Source: JANMEB01 sp041745295 (GTDB taxonomy: Bacteria > Planctomycetota > Planctomycetia > Pirellulales > Pirellulaceae). Taken from it: a stretch of 64,000 nucleotides of DNA. Made by a program: the position numbers and the translations under genes. Position 1 is the stretch's first letter. Each line of letters opens with the position of its first letter. Below are positions 16,580 through 25,708 of this stretch, piece by piece. The stretch spans positions 1 to 64,000 of the forward strand of contig JBGTJE010000056.1 of assembly GCA_041745295.1 (NCBI GenBank), read 5' to 3'. The notes under the pieces were generated by a model that made no database searches, was not told the origin of the DNA, and worked only from the letters and a program-made list of their open reading frames with translations.

Positions 16580-18676
16580 TTAAGCCAACCGTTTTCGCTC
16601 GGCCGCAAGCTGCTCCAATGTCGACTCGATGGCTGCGATGCCGGAAATCGGGGCTCGGCACGAGAAGGCTTCGCAGATATAGGCAGTGAGCTGGCCGTCG
16701 GCGGCAAGTTTCTCATGCAACGTACTTTGCAAGGAGTCCGGCGTGCTGGCGTCGGCAAAGTAAAGCACAAACTCCAGATGCGGCGACCAACGACGTTGGA
16801 ATTTCCGTGCGACCGCTCGTGCCGTGCCGTCGTCCGTCGGCGACACGAGAACGACCAGTTTTCGTTGGTCGAGCAACGATTCAACGGCGATCATCATCTG
16901 AGATCCCGCCGCGGGCGATTGTTTTAAGCGAACGACGCTCGCCTCGACGGTTTGTCGTCCCAGCTCAAGCCATGGCTCGTGCTGGCAAATGAGCCCCAGT
17001 CGCAATAAGGCCAGCGCGGCCAGCGAATTGCCACTGGGAACGCTGCTGTCGTGTTGCTCTTTCCAGCGGGCAATAAGCGATGGCGAATGAGCCGCCGTGT
17101 AAAAAAAGCCACCTTCATTCCGGTCCGCAAAGTCTTCGATCATTTGATTCGCCAAGACACCTGCTCGATCGAGCCAGCGGCCGTCCCAATTGGCTTGATA
17201 CAACGCAATGAACGCGTGGATCATGTACGAAAAGTCGTCGAGAAAGGCTGCCTGTTTTGCGTTCCCGCGGCGGAACACGTGCCAGAGCTGCCCGTTCCCG
17301 TCGCGCATCGCGGTCCAAATAAACTCAGCGGAATCAATCGCTGCCGCCAAGTAATCCGCAGAATCGAACGCCATCGCGGCCTTGGCGAACGCCTCGATGG
17401 CCAGTCCATTCCAGTTGGCGAGTACTTTGTCGTCCTTGCCGGGGCGGATGCGCCGATTGCGGATCTCGAACAATTTCGCGCGAGCACTCCGCGCCATCGT
17501 TCGCAACTGGTTCGGATCGATCGAATGCCGCTTCGAGAACTCTTCCAACGAATGCGGCAGGTAAAGGATATTGTGTCCTTCGAAATTTCCGGGGCCAGTC
17601 ACGCCATAGAGTTCGCAGAACTGAGGGCCGTCGGCGCCCAGCGCCGCGAGAATTTCGGCCTGAGACCAAACGTAGAACTTCCCTTCTTCGCCCTCGCTGT
17701 CGGCGTCTTCGCTGCTATGAAAGCCGCCCGCCGGATCGCGCATGTCGCGCAGCAGGTAGTCCAGCGTCTTGCGGGCAATCACGGCGTAGAATTCGTTGCC
17801 CCAAGCCCGCCAGGCATCGACATAAACCGATGCCAAGAGCCCGTTGTCATAGAGCATTTTTTCAAAGTGCGGCACGAGCCATTGAGCATCGACGGTATAC
17901 CGCGCGAAGCCACCCCCCAGATGGTCGAAAATCCCGCCGTGGGCCATGTGCTTAAGATTGAGTTCGACCATCGAGCGCAGCCGGTCGGCCGACGGCGTTT
18001 CCCCGCTCGGCCAGCGCGACCAGAGCCGCAGCAGCAGCGACAAGTCCATGGGATGCGGGAATTTCGGCGCCGTGCCAAAACCGCCGTTTGGGAAATCAAA
18101 ATTCCGCTCGAGAATCCGGGCGGCACCCACGAGCAGCGAACCGTCTGGCTGTTCCTGGGGACCGGTCGCCGCCAATGACTGTTGCAGGTGTTCCGTGAGG
18201 AGTTTGGCGTGCGCCGTGATTTCACTCCGCCGCTCGCGGAATGCCTCCACGACTTTTTCCAATACGTGATCGAACCCGGGCAGGCCGTGCCGTGGGGCGG
18301 GTGGCCAATACGTCCCGCCAAAAAAGACTTCCTGGTCCGGAGTCAAAAATGCCGACAGGGGCCAGCCTCCCTGTCCGCCGCGCAGCGCCATGACGGCTTG
18401 CATGTAAACCTGATCCAAATCTGGTCGCTCTTCCCGATCGACTTTGATGCTAATGAAGTGCTGATTCAAGTAATCCGCAACGGCCACGCTTTCGAAGCTC
18501 TCATGCTCCATAACGTGGCACCAGTGACAGGCCGCGTAACCGATCGACAGAAAAATCGGTTTGTCTTCCGCCTTGGCTCGCGCGAGAGCTTCGTCCGACC
18601 AGGGGTACCAGTCCACAGGATTGTTGGCATGTTGCAACAAATAGGGACTTGATTCGGCGGTCAAACGATTGGGCAT
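16580..18676 (-). CDS. Thioredoxin-domain/DUF255 protein (YyaL, SSP411 family)
   Basis: The protein has 698 residues from the ATG at 18676 (MPNRLTAESSPYLLQHANNP), the family's usual N-terminus. The N-terminal DUF255 thioredoxin-like domain carries NPVDWYPW and then CHWCHVM at about 53-59, the family's redox-like motif. An (alpha/alpha)6-barrel-like region follows (GGIFDHLGGGFARYTVD, HFEKMLYDNG, KVLANWNGLAIEAFAKAA). The family resembles N-acylglucosamine epimerase-type barrels, and its biochemical role is still open. An in-frame ATG at 18748 would give an N-terminus without similarity. The gene stands alone. Confidence 0.9.
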   Translation of the reverse strand: MPNRLTAESSPYLLQHANNPVDWYPWSDEALARAKAEDKPIFLSIGYAACHWCHVMEHESFESVAVADYLNQHFISIKVDREERPDLDQVYMQAVMALRGGQGGWPLSAFLTPDQEVFFGGTYWPPAPRHGLPGFDHVLEKVVEAFRERRSEITAHAKLLTEHLQQSLAATGPQEQPDGSLLVGAARILERNFDFPNGGFGTAPKFPHPMDLSLLLRLWSRWPSGETPSADRLRSMVELNLKHMAHGGIFDHLGGGFARYTVDAQWLVPHFEKMLYDNGLLASVYVDAWRAWGNEFYAVIARKTLDYLLRDMRDPAGGFHSSEDADSEGEEGKFYVWSQAEILAALGADGPQFCELYGVTGPGNFEGHNILYLPHSLEEFSKRHSIDPNQLRTMARSARAKLFEIRNRRIRPGKDDKVLANWNGLAIEAFAKAAMAFDSADYLAAAIDSAEFIWTAMRDGNGQLWHVFRRGNAKQAAFLDDFSYMIHAFIALYQANWDGRWLDRAGVLANQMIEDFADRNEGGFFYTAAHSPSLIARWKEQHDSSVPSGNSLAALALLRLGLICQHEPWLELGRQTVEASVVRLKQSPAAGSQMMIAVESLLDQRKLVVLVSPTDDGTARAVARKFQRRWSPHLEFVLYFADASTPDSLQSTLHEKLAADGQLTAYICEAFSCRAPISGIAAIESTLEQLAAERKRLA

Positions 18677-18872
18677 GTGATTCGTCCAGGAGAAGAAACG
18701 TAGCTCTAAGCAACCGCTGCACCGTTTGCTCATAATACGTTTCGCCAAAGGCTTTAAACCTCGTTGAAGAAGTCTACACGAACCGGACGCGCAGGTTTTG
18801 ATGTTGCGCTACGTACCGGCAGTTTGCGTATTCCTTTGCATTGAACCCCTTTATTTTGGTTAGGTATCTGAC

Positions 18873-18910
18873 AATCCCCCACGTCAAGCGTGGGGGATTT
18901 TGTTCTTTGC
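18873..18910 (+). terminator. Strong + strand terminator-like hairpin with no + strand gene upstream
   Basis: Stem AATCCCCCACG / CGTGGGGGATT has a four-base loop and is followed by TTTGTTCTTT. The T-rich tail is on the plus strand. No plus-strand gene precedes it within this gap, so it may end a small RNA starting between about 18750 and 18840. Confidence 0.55.
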
Positions 18911-19047
18911 AACCGGTTGATTTCGAGATAGTCCCACCCATGACGTGCGGCAATATGAAAATCCGGGCGCGAAATCTTGGTGAGACTCAAAGACTGGTGC
19001 CACCCTACCCGACTCGTTCCGCCCCACCAAAGTACGATTCGGAACAT

Positions 19048-19078
19048 AAAAAAAGCGTGTTCCTTTGGGGACCACGCT
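19048..19078 (-). terminator. Rho-independent terminator of the small secreted protein gene
   Basis: On the minus strand, AGCGTGgTCC and GGAaCACGCT pair around a short loop and are followed by seven T. It lies 20 bp past the stop of the 19099-19500 gene. Confidence 0.8.
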
Positions 19079-19098
19079 CGGATGAATAACAATCTTGC

Positions 19099-19500
19099 CT
19101 ATCGCATGTTGCACGTGCCGCCAGAACAGCGTGACGACGTCGGATAATGCGTCGGAGACTGGACGGGCGAGTTTTGCACACTGGTATTGACCACGTTCGG
19201 ATAAGAATTGCAGCTCGACGAGCAACCGTTATTGGGTGGCACCGTACTGTAAGTAACGAATCCACAGCTATTGACATGTTCGTAATAAACTGGCTGTCCA
19301 ACGGTCGTCGGATTGGCGTTGACCGTGACAGGATTGGAAGTAGGTATCGCGTTGGCCGACGTCACCACGGCGGAACCATTCTTTACAGCCGACGGACACA
19401 TGCCGTTTTGACATTGAGCTTGGGCCGTTTGAGTCCAACCAGTGGCCAATCCAAAGACAACGACGCTTGCCAATACCCGAACAAAAATGGAACGAATCAT
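19099..19500 (-). CDS. Small secreted cysteine-containing protein, unknown function
   Basis: The protein has 133 residues, with a clear signal peptide (MIRSIFVRVLASVVVFGLA, cleavage after TAQA). The mature chain is rich in Asn, Ser, Thr, Pro and Val, with cysteines in pairs: CQNGMC after the cleavage site, CGF in the middle, CSSSC, and CSGGTC at the end. These suggest disulfides in the periplasm or outside the cell. A strong ribosome site (GAGGAG) and a dedicated terminator show a real, independently transcribed gene. I do not recognise the family. Confidence 0.7.
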   Translation of the reverse strand: MIRSIFVRVLASVVVFGLATGWTQTAQAQCQNGMCPSAVKNGSAVVTSANAIPTSNPVTVNANPTTVGQPVYYEHVNSCGFVTYSTVPPNNGCSSSCNSYPNVVNTSVQNSPVQSPTHYPTSSRCSGGTCNMR

Positions 19501-19913
19501 TCAACAATCTCCTCGAAAAACGATATGGAGCGAACCCGTACGGTTCACTGATCAAAAGCTTGAAATCGCCAATCCTCCATCGCACAACGAGCGGCTGTAG
19601 GCGGCTCAAGTTGAAGCCCATCGTGGCGGAGCAATTCCAAAGGACAATAGCTGTCAACTTTTTTTGCAAGTTCTGCCCGCTAAACTTTGTACTTTCCATT
19701 CCTTTGGCACGTAGATTTCTGGCTTAACGCGAAAATCCAACGCATTGCTTAGAAGCCAAAGGCAAGTCCTAGTCCGAATGCGGGAGAACCTCGAATTTTT
19801 TCGGACAAATGGGTACAAGAAACCTTGCGACGACGATTGGTGCGATGTCGAACGCATAACGACACCCCGCGAACGCTCAAGAAATCGGGAATGTGGCCGG
19901 TCAACGGCGTAGC
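19501..19913. other. Intergenic space, nothing recognised
   Basis: About 410 bp separate the small secreted protein gene from the 3' end of the spermidine-synthase-like gene. No protein match, hairpin with T-run or RNA gene was recognised. It must hold the promoter for the small secreted protein. Confidence 0.45.
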
Positions 19914-22004
19914 CTACTTAAGCGTCCGAAACAGATCCGTGAAATTGTCTGTCCAGAGCCTGCTTGAATCGGCAGCAATTGGCACCTGCGGCGTTTGTGC
20001 GCCTGACAAGCCAAGTTCATTCAGGGCCTCGGGCGATCGAGCAAGCAACATCCACACCGCTGGATTCTGGTCCCGTTCCAGATTTTCCTTCGTCTGGATC
20101 GTCGACAACCAAAGCTGACTCCGTTCCGCAGCAGCTCGGATTACGGGTTTTAGGTCAAAGTGTCGGTTGGAGACGTGGATAACGAGTAATCCGTTTTCGC
20201 GCAAGTGCTTAAGGTAAATTTGGAATGCTTCTTCGGTCAACAAGTGCGTCGGGATTGCATCGCTGCTAAACGCGTCGATCATCAAGATGTCATATTTCTG
20301 TGGCGGTTCGCGATCTAACGATAGGCGAGCATCTCCCAGCTCATGCTGAATAATTGCGCCGCGGGCTTCGCTGTCTTTGAGATAGGTGAAGTATTCGTTC
20401 GCCAACCGGACGACGTCGGGATTGATATCGTAAAACCGAAACACGTCATTCTCTCGGGCGTAGAGCGCGATCGTGCCTGTGCCCAGTCCGACGATCCCGA
20501 CTTTGCGCGGTTCGGAAGGGCGGCTGAATGCCAGGCCCGCACCGGTGTGTTCACCGTAGTACGTGGTCGGGACCGATCGCAGATTCTCGTCCGTGAATTG
20601 GGCTCCGTGCAGGATTTGCCCGTGTAACAAGGTGCGTCGGACGCGGTTATTGGACTGCCCTTCGCGAACACGCAGCACGCCATAAAAATTTCGCACCGAG
20701 ATCAGTTCGCCCGCAGAGTTTTTGTTCGCTAAATAGGGCAAGACAAATGCCAAGGCGATCAAGCCCGGAACGATCGGCACCAACGCCCATCGCGAGCGTC
20801 CCGTCAGTGCCAGGCTGCGACCTTCGCGGACGTACGATGCGAGTACGACCAGAACGCAACAGGCAAACATGCCGATGTGCAACTCGATGAACTTGTTAAA
20901 TAACATCGGCGCAAGCAACCCGACGAAAATTCCGCCAGCCGCGCCTCCTGCTGAGGTAAGTAAATAGAACGACGTCAAACGCGAGGGGTGAGGCTTCAAT
21001 AAGACCATCTCACCGTGACACACCATGCAACAAATGAATAATGCGGTGAAATACACGGCAAGCTGCGTCCCCAAGTCCGCTTTGGGGCCGGCATACAAGA
21101 CGCAACAGAGACTGACTATGGCGACGGCAAACGCGATCAAATAAGCGCGGCGCGGGTACCAGATCGGATTGCCAAAACTGAGAATGAACGTCAACAAGTA
21201 CAACATCAGGGGAAGGACCCACAAAAACGGAATTGCCGCGACATCCAGGCACACTTGATTCGTGATCGCAAGCAGCATGATCGAACTGCAGGCCGGCAAG
21301 GCGAACCAGAGCCAATAGGTCCCTCGAGAAACGCTTTGTTTGTCATCCGCGCTCGCGGAATGCTTTTCGTTTATTTGCCGTGGCAATAGTAACATGGACA
21401 TCGCGCAGCCCGCGCAAAACAGCGCAAAGATCACGAAGCCCCAGGACCAGAACTTGGTTTGTGCATCGACTGATATTTGTGGTTCGACCAGGAACGGGTA
21501 GCTAACCAGTCCCAGCAACGAGCCGACATTCGATAGCGAATAGAGTCCATACGGCGAGGTGCCAGGATGAACGCGACTGAACCAAGCTTGCAGTAGCGGC
21601 CCATTCGCCGACAACAGGAAGTACGGCAAGCCGATCGTCGTCGCGAGGAGTCCGAGAATGCGCCAGGTCGGATCTTCCGTCCCCGTCGGCTTCCAACTAG
21701 CGGCCGGAACGATTGGCAAGAGGCACAGCGCGGCGATGATCGCTGCAATGTGCACCCAAATCTGCCACCTCGGCGCAAAGTACTTGATCAGCAGGTGGGC
21801 GTACGTGTATCCGGCGAACAAGACGACTTGAAAGAATAGCATGCAAGTCGACCAAACGCCCGGTGCGCCGCCGAACCACGGGAGGATGTATTTGCCGATC
21901 AGCGGTTGTACCTGGAACAGCAGGAACGAGCTCAAGAAAATCGTCGAAGCAAACGCGGCGTACCAGCCGCCAGATCGTCGCTCGGGCGCCGACTCAATGA
22001 TCAT
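19914..22004 (-). CDS. Polytopic membrane protein fused to a spermidine-synthase-like domain
   Basis: The protein has 696 residues. The first 430 or so contain about ten to twelve membrane helices (FASTIFLSSFLLFQVQPLIGKYILPW at the N-terminus, IMLLAITNQVCLDVAAIPFLWVLPLMLYLLTFILSF in the middle). The C-terminal 230 residues match the spermidine synthase methyltransferase-like fold, with GIVGLGTGTIALYA (nucleotide loop), FYDINPDVVRLA, DARLSLDREPPQKYD and LMIDAFSSDAIP. Fused proteins of this type are common in bacteria, and their substrate is not established. The polyamine-synthase acid residues are partly kept (D in DAFSSD). The gene is divergent from the BlaI-type regulator, whose operator region lies between them. 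Confidence 0.85.
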   Translation of the reverse strand: MIIESAPERRSGGWYAAFASTIFLSSFLLFQVQPLIGKYILPWFGGAPGVWSTCMLFFQVVLFAGYTYAHLLIKYFAPRWQIWVHIAAIIAALCLLPIVPAASWKPTGTEDPTWRILGLLATTIGLPYFLLSANGPLLQAWFSRVHPGTSPYGLYSLSNVGSLLGLVSYPFLVEPQISVDAQTKFWSWGFVIFALFCAGCAMSMLLLPRQINEKHSASADDKQSVSRGTYWLWFALPACSSIMLLAITNQVCLDVAAIPFLWVLPLMLYLLTFILSFGNPIWYPRRAYLIAFAVAIVSLCCVLYAGPKADLGTQLAVYFTALFICCMVCHGEMVLLKPHPSRLTSFYLLTSAGGAAGGIFVGLLAPMLFNKFIELHIGMFACCVLVVLASYVREGRSLALTGRSRWALVPIVPGLIALAFVLPYLANKNSAGELISVRNFYGVLRVREGQSNNRVRRTLLHGQILHGAQFTDENLRSVPTTYYGEHTGAGLAFSRPSEPRKVGIVGLGTGTIALYARENDVFRFYDINPDVVRLANEYFTYLKDSEARGAIIQHELGDARLSLDREPPQKYDILMIDAFSSDAIPTHLLTEEAFQIYLKHLRENGLLVIHVSNRHFDLKPVIRAAAERSQLWLSTIQTKENLERDQNPAVWMLLARSPEALNELGLSGAQTPQVPIAADSSRLWTDNFTDLFRTLK

Positions 22005-22235
22005 CGCAGGCTCAAATAGGTGTCGATGGAATTTGCGGAGTCAAACAATACCTTACGCGTTTTGGAGATCGTCCAGGTTGCGAGGCGATTCGCAAAAATG
22101 CTGCAAATTACTTAAGAAATCTCCCTGAACCCGGCCTTCAACAAGCGTTTTCGACACCCCAATCTCATGGTTTACGGCTGTATGCGGGCATGCCGATAGC
22201 GACTGGACTTCATGAAAAAACTGGACTTGACGGCC

Positions 22236-22271
22236 TACATTTGTAAGCGATACAAACAGCGTACAAATGTA
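22236..22271. promoter_or_regulatory. Paired BlaI/MecI-type operators upstream of the BlaI gene
   Basis: Two dyads, TACATTTGTA (22236-22245) and TACAAATGTA (22262-22271), are exact inverse copies, each of the form TACA-N2-TGTA. Their centres are 26 bp apart. The TACA/TGTA dyad is the known core recognised by BlaI and MecI. They lie 20 bp before the regulator's start codon and within the divergent gap, so autoregulation is likely and control of the membrane-spermidine-synthase gene is possible. Confidence 0.78.
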
Positions 22272-22290
22272 ATCCAGTGCGGAGCACGCG

Positions 22291-22707
22291 ATGACGGATC
22301 GTCCAGGGCTGTCGAAAGCGGAAACGGAAGTCGCCCGTATCCTTTGGGAAAAAGGCTCGGCCTCGGTTCGAGAAATCCACGAAAGTCTGGTCGCCCAGCG
22401 CGCAATCGAATTCAAAACGGTGCAAACATATTTGCGCCGGTTGGAGTCGAAAGGGTACATTCGAGCCAAACTTGTAGGGCGCGTCCGCATCTACTCGCCG
22501 CGAATCAAGCCGGCGACCGTGATACGTGAAACCGTCGCCGATTTGGTCGATCGACTTTTTGGCGGCAAGATGCTGCCCCTCATGCGCCACCTCATTGAGG
22601 ACGGGGACATATCGCCGGGCGAAATCGAGGAGTTGCGCGCTGTGATTGCCCGACTGGATCTGCCGAAGGGCGCTGCGAATTCTGCGAAACCAGGTCCAAC
22701 AAAATGA
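22291..22707 (+). CDS. BlaI/MecI/CopY-family transcriptional repressor
   Basis: This 138-residue winged-helix protein has the BlaI family core: LSKAETEVARILWEKGSASVREIHESL, the recognition region EFKTVQTYLRRLESKGYI, and a C-terminal dimerisation helix (TVADLVDRLFGGKMLPLMRHLIED) that holds the protease-sensitive region in BlaI. CGGAG lies before the ATG. Its stop overlaps the start of the next gene by four bases (ATGA), the usual blaI-blaR1 layout. The operators at 22236-22271 fit autorepression. The downstream sensor is truncated, so how the repressor would be inactivated is unclear. Confidence 0.92.
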   Translation: MTDRPGLSKAETEVARILWEKGSASVREIHESLVAQRAIEFKTVQTYLRRLESKGYIRAKLVGRVRIYSPRIKPATVIRETVADLVDRLFGGKMLPLMRHLIEDGDISPGEIEELRAVIARLDLPKGAANSAKPGPTK

Positions 22708-22952
22708 ATGGTAACGCATTGATTCAAACAGCGTTCGCACAAGCAATTCAAGTTAGCGCCGTCATCGTCGTAGTCCTCATGGTGTCGTGGTGGTTGCGTC
22801 AACATCGACCACATTTGGTTGCCGCTTTGTGGCTAGTCGTACTCAGCGACTCTACGTATTGGTTACGCTTAAGTTGCACGCTCGGAGCGAACGACCGAGA
22901 TCCTTGGTCGCACAATCAAATAACCGACGCGCTGACACTGTCGCGAAAGTGA
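22704..22952 (+). pseudogene. Truncated BlaR1/M56-family sensor protease
   Basis: The frame gives 82 residues. The first 50 or so fit the start of an M56/BlaR1 protein: a membrane helix (IQVSAVIVVVLMVSWWL) and a HRPHLVAALWLVVL segment like the RPxLxHxLWLLVLxK of the family. It then turns into unrelated sequence and stops. The HEXXH zinc protease region and the remaining helices are absent, and 22953-23166 shows no continuation. It overlaps blaI by four bases. The most likely reading is that the sensor gene was lost by deletion; a short membrane peptide may still be made. Confidence 0.6.
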
Positions 22953-23166
22953 CCTGTGTCGCAACTACGTGGCTACGAGTCGATCCAGGACTCACAGCAT
23001 CCGTAAGTTTGGGAACTACTTCGCCAGCTGGCGAATGGGAGAAACCAAACGATTTGGTCGGACCAACAGTAAGCGATGGAGAATGGGCCCGACTCGAATC
23101 GGAACGTGAGTACGTTTCGTCGAGCAGGAATTTTTGATCGAATACAACGCAATGAAAACTTGCGTC

Positions 23167-23364
23167 TTAGAAGGGCGTCGTCTTGCGCTTGGGACGACTG
23201 CGCATTTCGGCTCGTAGACGAGCACGGCGTCTGACTTCGCTGGGCTTTTCGTAGTACTCGCGGCGACGCATTTCCCGCTTGATTCCACTACGTTCTACAA
23301 GTTTCTTAAATCGGCGAACGGCCTCCTGAATGGACTCTTTCTCCCGCACCAACAATTTAACCAT
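23167..23364 (-). CDS. rpsU: Ribosomal protein S21
   Basis: The protein has 65 residues starting MVKLLVREKESIQEAVRRFK, then GIKREMRRREYYEKPSEVRRR and a basic tail (RPKRKTTPF). This is full length for bS21, a small-subunit protein near the anti-Shine-Dalgarno end of 16S rRNA. The start at 23364 is set by a strong GGAGG six bases upstream. The longer frame to 23421 is not needed. Confidence 0.96.
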   Translation of the reverse strand: MVKLLVREKESIQEAVRRFKKLVERSGIKREMRRREYYEKPSEVRRRARLRAEMRSRPKRKTTPF

Positions 23365-23676
23365 TGTTCCTCCAAGGGGTTCTCGAAAATCGACAAAACA
23401 CAACAGCGGCCTCCGCGACAAAGCAATTTCGCGGGCCTCTCAAGTATACATCGAACTGACTGTGCCTGAATTTTAGCTCGATCAACCGTTTTCTGTCCAG
23501 ATGCAGACGAAAACTGTCCGCGGCACCCCTCCACGCATTTTCCAACTTCCAAGCTGTTCTAGCGCTTCAATTTAGTCAAGATGGGCGGTTGCCGACTGGA
23601 AAAATGGCCAAATTGTCGCCAAGAGCCGAAACCCAAATGGGTGTTGACATGTCAAGCCGAAGGAATGGATCGCTCA
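23365..23676. other. Intergenic space between rpsU and a small gene
   Basis: The divergent promoters of rpsU and of the small gene at 23677 must lie here. No hairpin, operator or RNA gene was recognised. Confidence 0.4.
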
Positions 23677-23850
23677 ATGAACGAAGACAAAACAGAAGTC
23701 GTTCCCTTGCGCGGGAGCCAATTGGTCGATCAGCTCATCGCCGAGCAAGACGACGTCATCCGGCAACTCGATGAATTGGAGGCGCGGATTGAGCTGACGA
23801 TACGGTGCCTAACCGAAGAGAGGGAGCAATCCGACAAATCCGCCGCGTAA
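23677..23850 (+). CDS. Small conserved-looking protein, unknown function
   Basis: This 57-residue acidic protein begins MNEDKTEVVPLRGSQLVDQL. The middle is an amphipathic helix (IAEQDDVIRQLDELEARIEL) suggesting a coiled coil. GGA stands upstream of the ATG at 23677. The open frame extends to 23581, but that part is Cys/Trp/Pro-rich and unlike coding sequence. It lies between rpsU and the UbiB-like gene. I cannot name the family. Confidence 0.5.
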   Translation: MNEDKTEVVPLRGSQLVDQLIAEQDDVIRQLDELEARIELTIRCLTEEREQSDKSAA

Positions 23851-23883
23851 AGAAATCCGTGGTTAATCTCCGAATTCTCTTTA

Positions 23884-25572
23884 CTATTCCGTTCGGTCGA
23901 GATTGCCCGATTTGCGAATCGCCCAGACCAACCGAAATCCGAGCATTATGCTAGAGACGCAGCCAATTAATCCAAGCAGCGACAGGTCGTGAATGCCCCA
24001 AATCCCGGGCGACGGAAACGCGAGCGGCGGGACCTTGTAGCTGAGCATCAGCGACGAACCGAGAAATAATGCACTCGTGAGCATGCCCATGACGAGTCGA
24101 TTGACCGACGGTCCCAGCCGCCGATGGTCCAAGTGGACGTCGAATTTACCACTTTGGATCTGATCCAAAATGACTTCCAGCCGATGGGGCATGGACTCGG
24201 CGAGCCGCTCCAGCTGCATGACGAAATGACCGAACTGCCGGGCTTGTTTGATCGGCGACAAGCGGCTGATCATGAGCTTGCGCAAAAAAGGTCGCATGAT
24301 CTGCATCAAGTTGAATTCCGGGCACAGCCCCCGGGCGGTGCCATCCAACGTCACGAGGACTTTGATCAAGCTCGAGACATCGGCGGGGAGGGTGATTTTG
24401 TGCCGCCGCACGATTCCTAAGAAATCGCGGAGTGCCTCGCTGGTTTCAAACCTTGCGAGGTCTTGAGTCGAATAACGGCCAATGAAACCCGCCAAGTCAT
24501 TGGATAAGTGGGATTCATCCAAATCCAGCGGACAATTCCCGACGCGGCGAATCACCCGAATCAATTGGGGCAAATCATCGCTGACCATCGAATAGAGCAT
24601 CGATTGAACATCGCTGCGCAACGATTGGGTGATTCGCCCGACCAAGCCAAAGTCGAGCAACCCGATCACGTCGTCATCCAAAATCAAAATATTGCCCGGA
24701 TGCGGATCGGCGTGAAAGAAGCCATGCTCAAACATCATTCGCAGGTAGAGCTGAGCGCCGCGGCGTGCGATTCGATTTCGGTCGTAACGCCCCGAACCGT
24801 TTAGCTCGCTGAGTTTGACACCGTCGAGCCTTTCCATCGTGAGCATTCGACTGGTGCACAATCGCGGCTCGGGCTGGGGAATGCGGACGGACTTGTTATG
24901 GCGAAAGAGGCGGCGAAATTGCGTCAAGTTGTGTTGCTCGTTGCGGAAATCGAGTTCGCTGAGCATCGCTGCGGAAAGTTGTCTCACCAATTGCACGGGT
25001 TGGTAGGGCTTGTACTCCTCGAGCTTGTCCGCCAGTTGAGCCAGGCCGGCGATGATGTCCAGGTCGGTTTCGACTTTCTTTTCGATCCCCGTACGGCGGA
25101 CTTTGACGACGACGTCTTTTCCGCCACGCAACCGCGCTTGGTGGACTTGTCCGATCGACGCAACGGCGATCGGATGCGAACCGAAAAACTCAAAAGTTTC
25201 TTCCAGTGCACAGTCGCATTCGGACTCCACCGTTTCCTTGATCGACTCGTATGAATCGGGGGGGACCTGCGTTTGTAAGGAAGCAAACTCATCAGCCATC
25301 GCGACGCCGATAATGTCGGGGCGTGTGCTCAAGATCTGCCCCAGCTTGATAAACGTGGGTCCGGATTCGATCAATGCCATGCGCAATCGTGCGGGCTGAC
25401 TCAAATGCGCGATCACATCGCCGTCGATCGTCTTGAACCGATAATTGACAAAATCGACATGGATTCGGCTGAGCCATTCGGCCAAGCCGTATTTGCTGAA
25501 TACTGAAATAATTTCCGTCAGCCGGCGCATGTTGCGATACAGTTGCGGGATGCTGCTGAGCGGAGTCTTCAT
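23884..25572 (-). CDS. ABC1/UbiB (AarF)-family atypical kinase
   Basis: The protein has 562 residues. The ATG at 25572 (MKTPLSSIPQLYRNMRRLTEI) is chosen because the 115 residues before it in the frame lack similarity and run into the gene on the other strand. The KxGQ motif (FIKLGQ, 76-79) and the ESGPTFIKLGQILSTRPD segment mark the family. The Ala-rich loop substitute is ASIGQVHQA, and the catalytic region has DPHPGNILI and LLDFGLVG. Two membrane helices close the protein. UbiB/AarF proteins support isoprenoid-quinone or lipid metabolism in membranes. It is divergent from the PQQ propeller gene. Confidence 0.92.
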   Translation of the reverse strand: MKTPLSSIPQLYRNMRRLTEIISVFSKYGLAEWLSRIHVDFVNYRFKTIDGDVIAHLSQPARLRMALIESGPTFIKLGQILSTRPDIIGVAMADEFASLQTQVPPDSYESIKETVESECDCALEETFEFFGSHPIAVASIGQVHQARLRGGKDVVVKVRRTGIEKKVETDLDIIAGLAQLADKLEEYKPYQPVQLVRQLSAAMLSELDFRNEQHNLTQFRRLFRHNKSVRIPQPEPRLCTSRMLTMERLDGVKLSELNGSGRYDRNRIARRGAQLYLRMMFEHGFFHADPHPGNILILDDDVIGLLDFGLVGRITQSLRSDVQSMLYSMVSDDLPQLIRVIRRVGNCPLDLDESHLSNDLAGFIGRYSTQDLARFETSEALRDFLGIVRRHKITLPADVSSLIKVLVTLDGTARGLCPEFNLMQIMRPFLRKLMISRLSPIKQARQFGHFVMQLERLAESMPHRLEVILDQIQSGKFDVHLDHRRLGPSVNRLVMGMLTSALFLGSSLMLSYKVPPLAFPSPGIWGIHDLSLLGLIGCVSSIMLGFRLVWAIRKSGNLDRTE

Positions 25573-25708
25573 GGCAGAGCTTGGGCGTAGGACACGTGCG
25601 TCGCGACGGCTACAATCTATTATGAATGAGCCGATCCAAACGAGAAAGCATTGCTTGCGCCGCACGACGGCTCCGCGGGACGACGAAATCGCTGGAGAAG
25701 GGTGAAAT

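Larger units (their letters stand above)
18677..19098. other. Intergenic space with two hairpins
   Basis: No convincing coding sequence is present. Two strong stem-loops lie here, at 18873-18910 and 19048-19078, described separately. The stretch 18750-18870 has no assigned role. Confidence 0.5.

Noticed and set aside
17051..18178. A 375-codon plus-strand frame opposite the thioredoxin/DUF255 gene
   Set aside because: The minus strand has the full DUF255 protein with CHWCHVM; the plus frame has no domain pattern.
22953..23166. Continuation of the M56 gene in another frame
   Set aside because: No frame between 22953 and 23166 shows M56-like helices or HEXXH, so a simple frameshift does not restore the protein.
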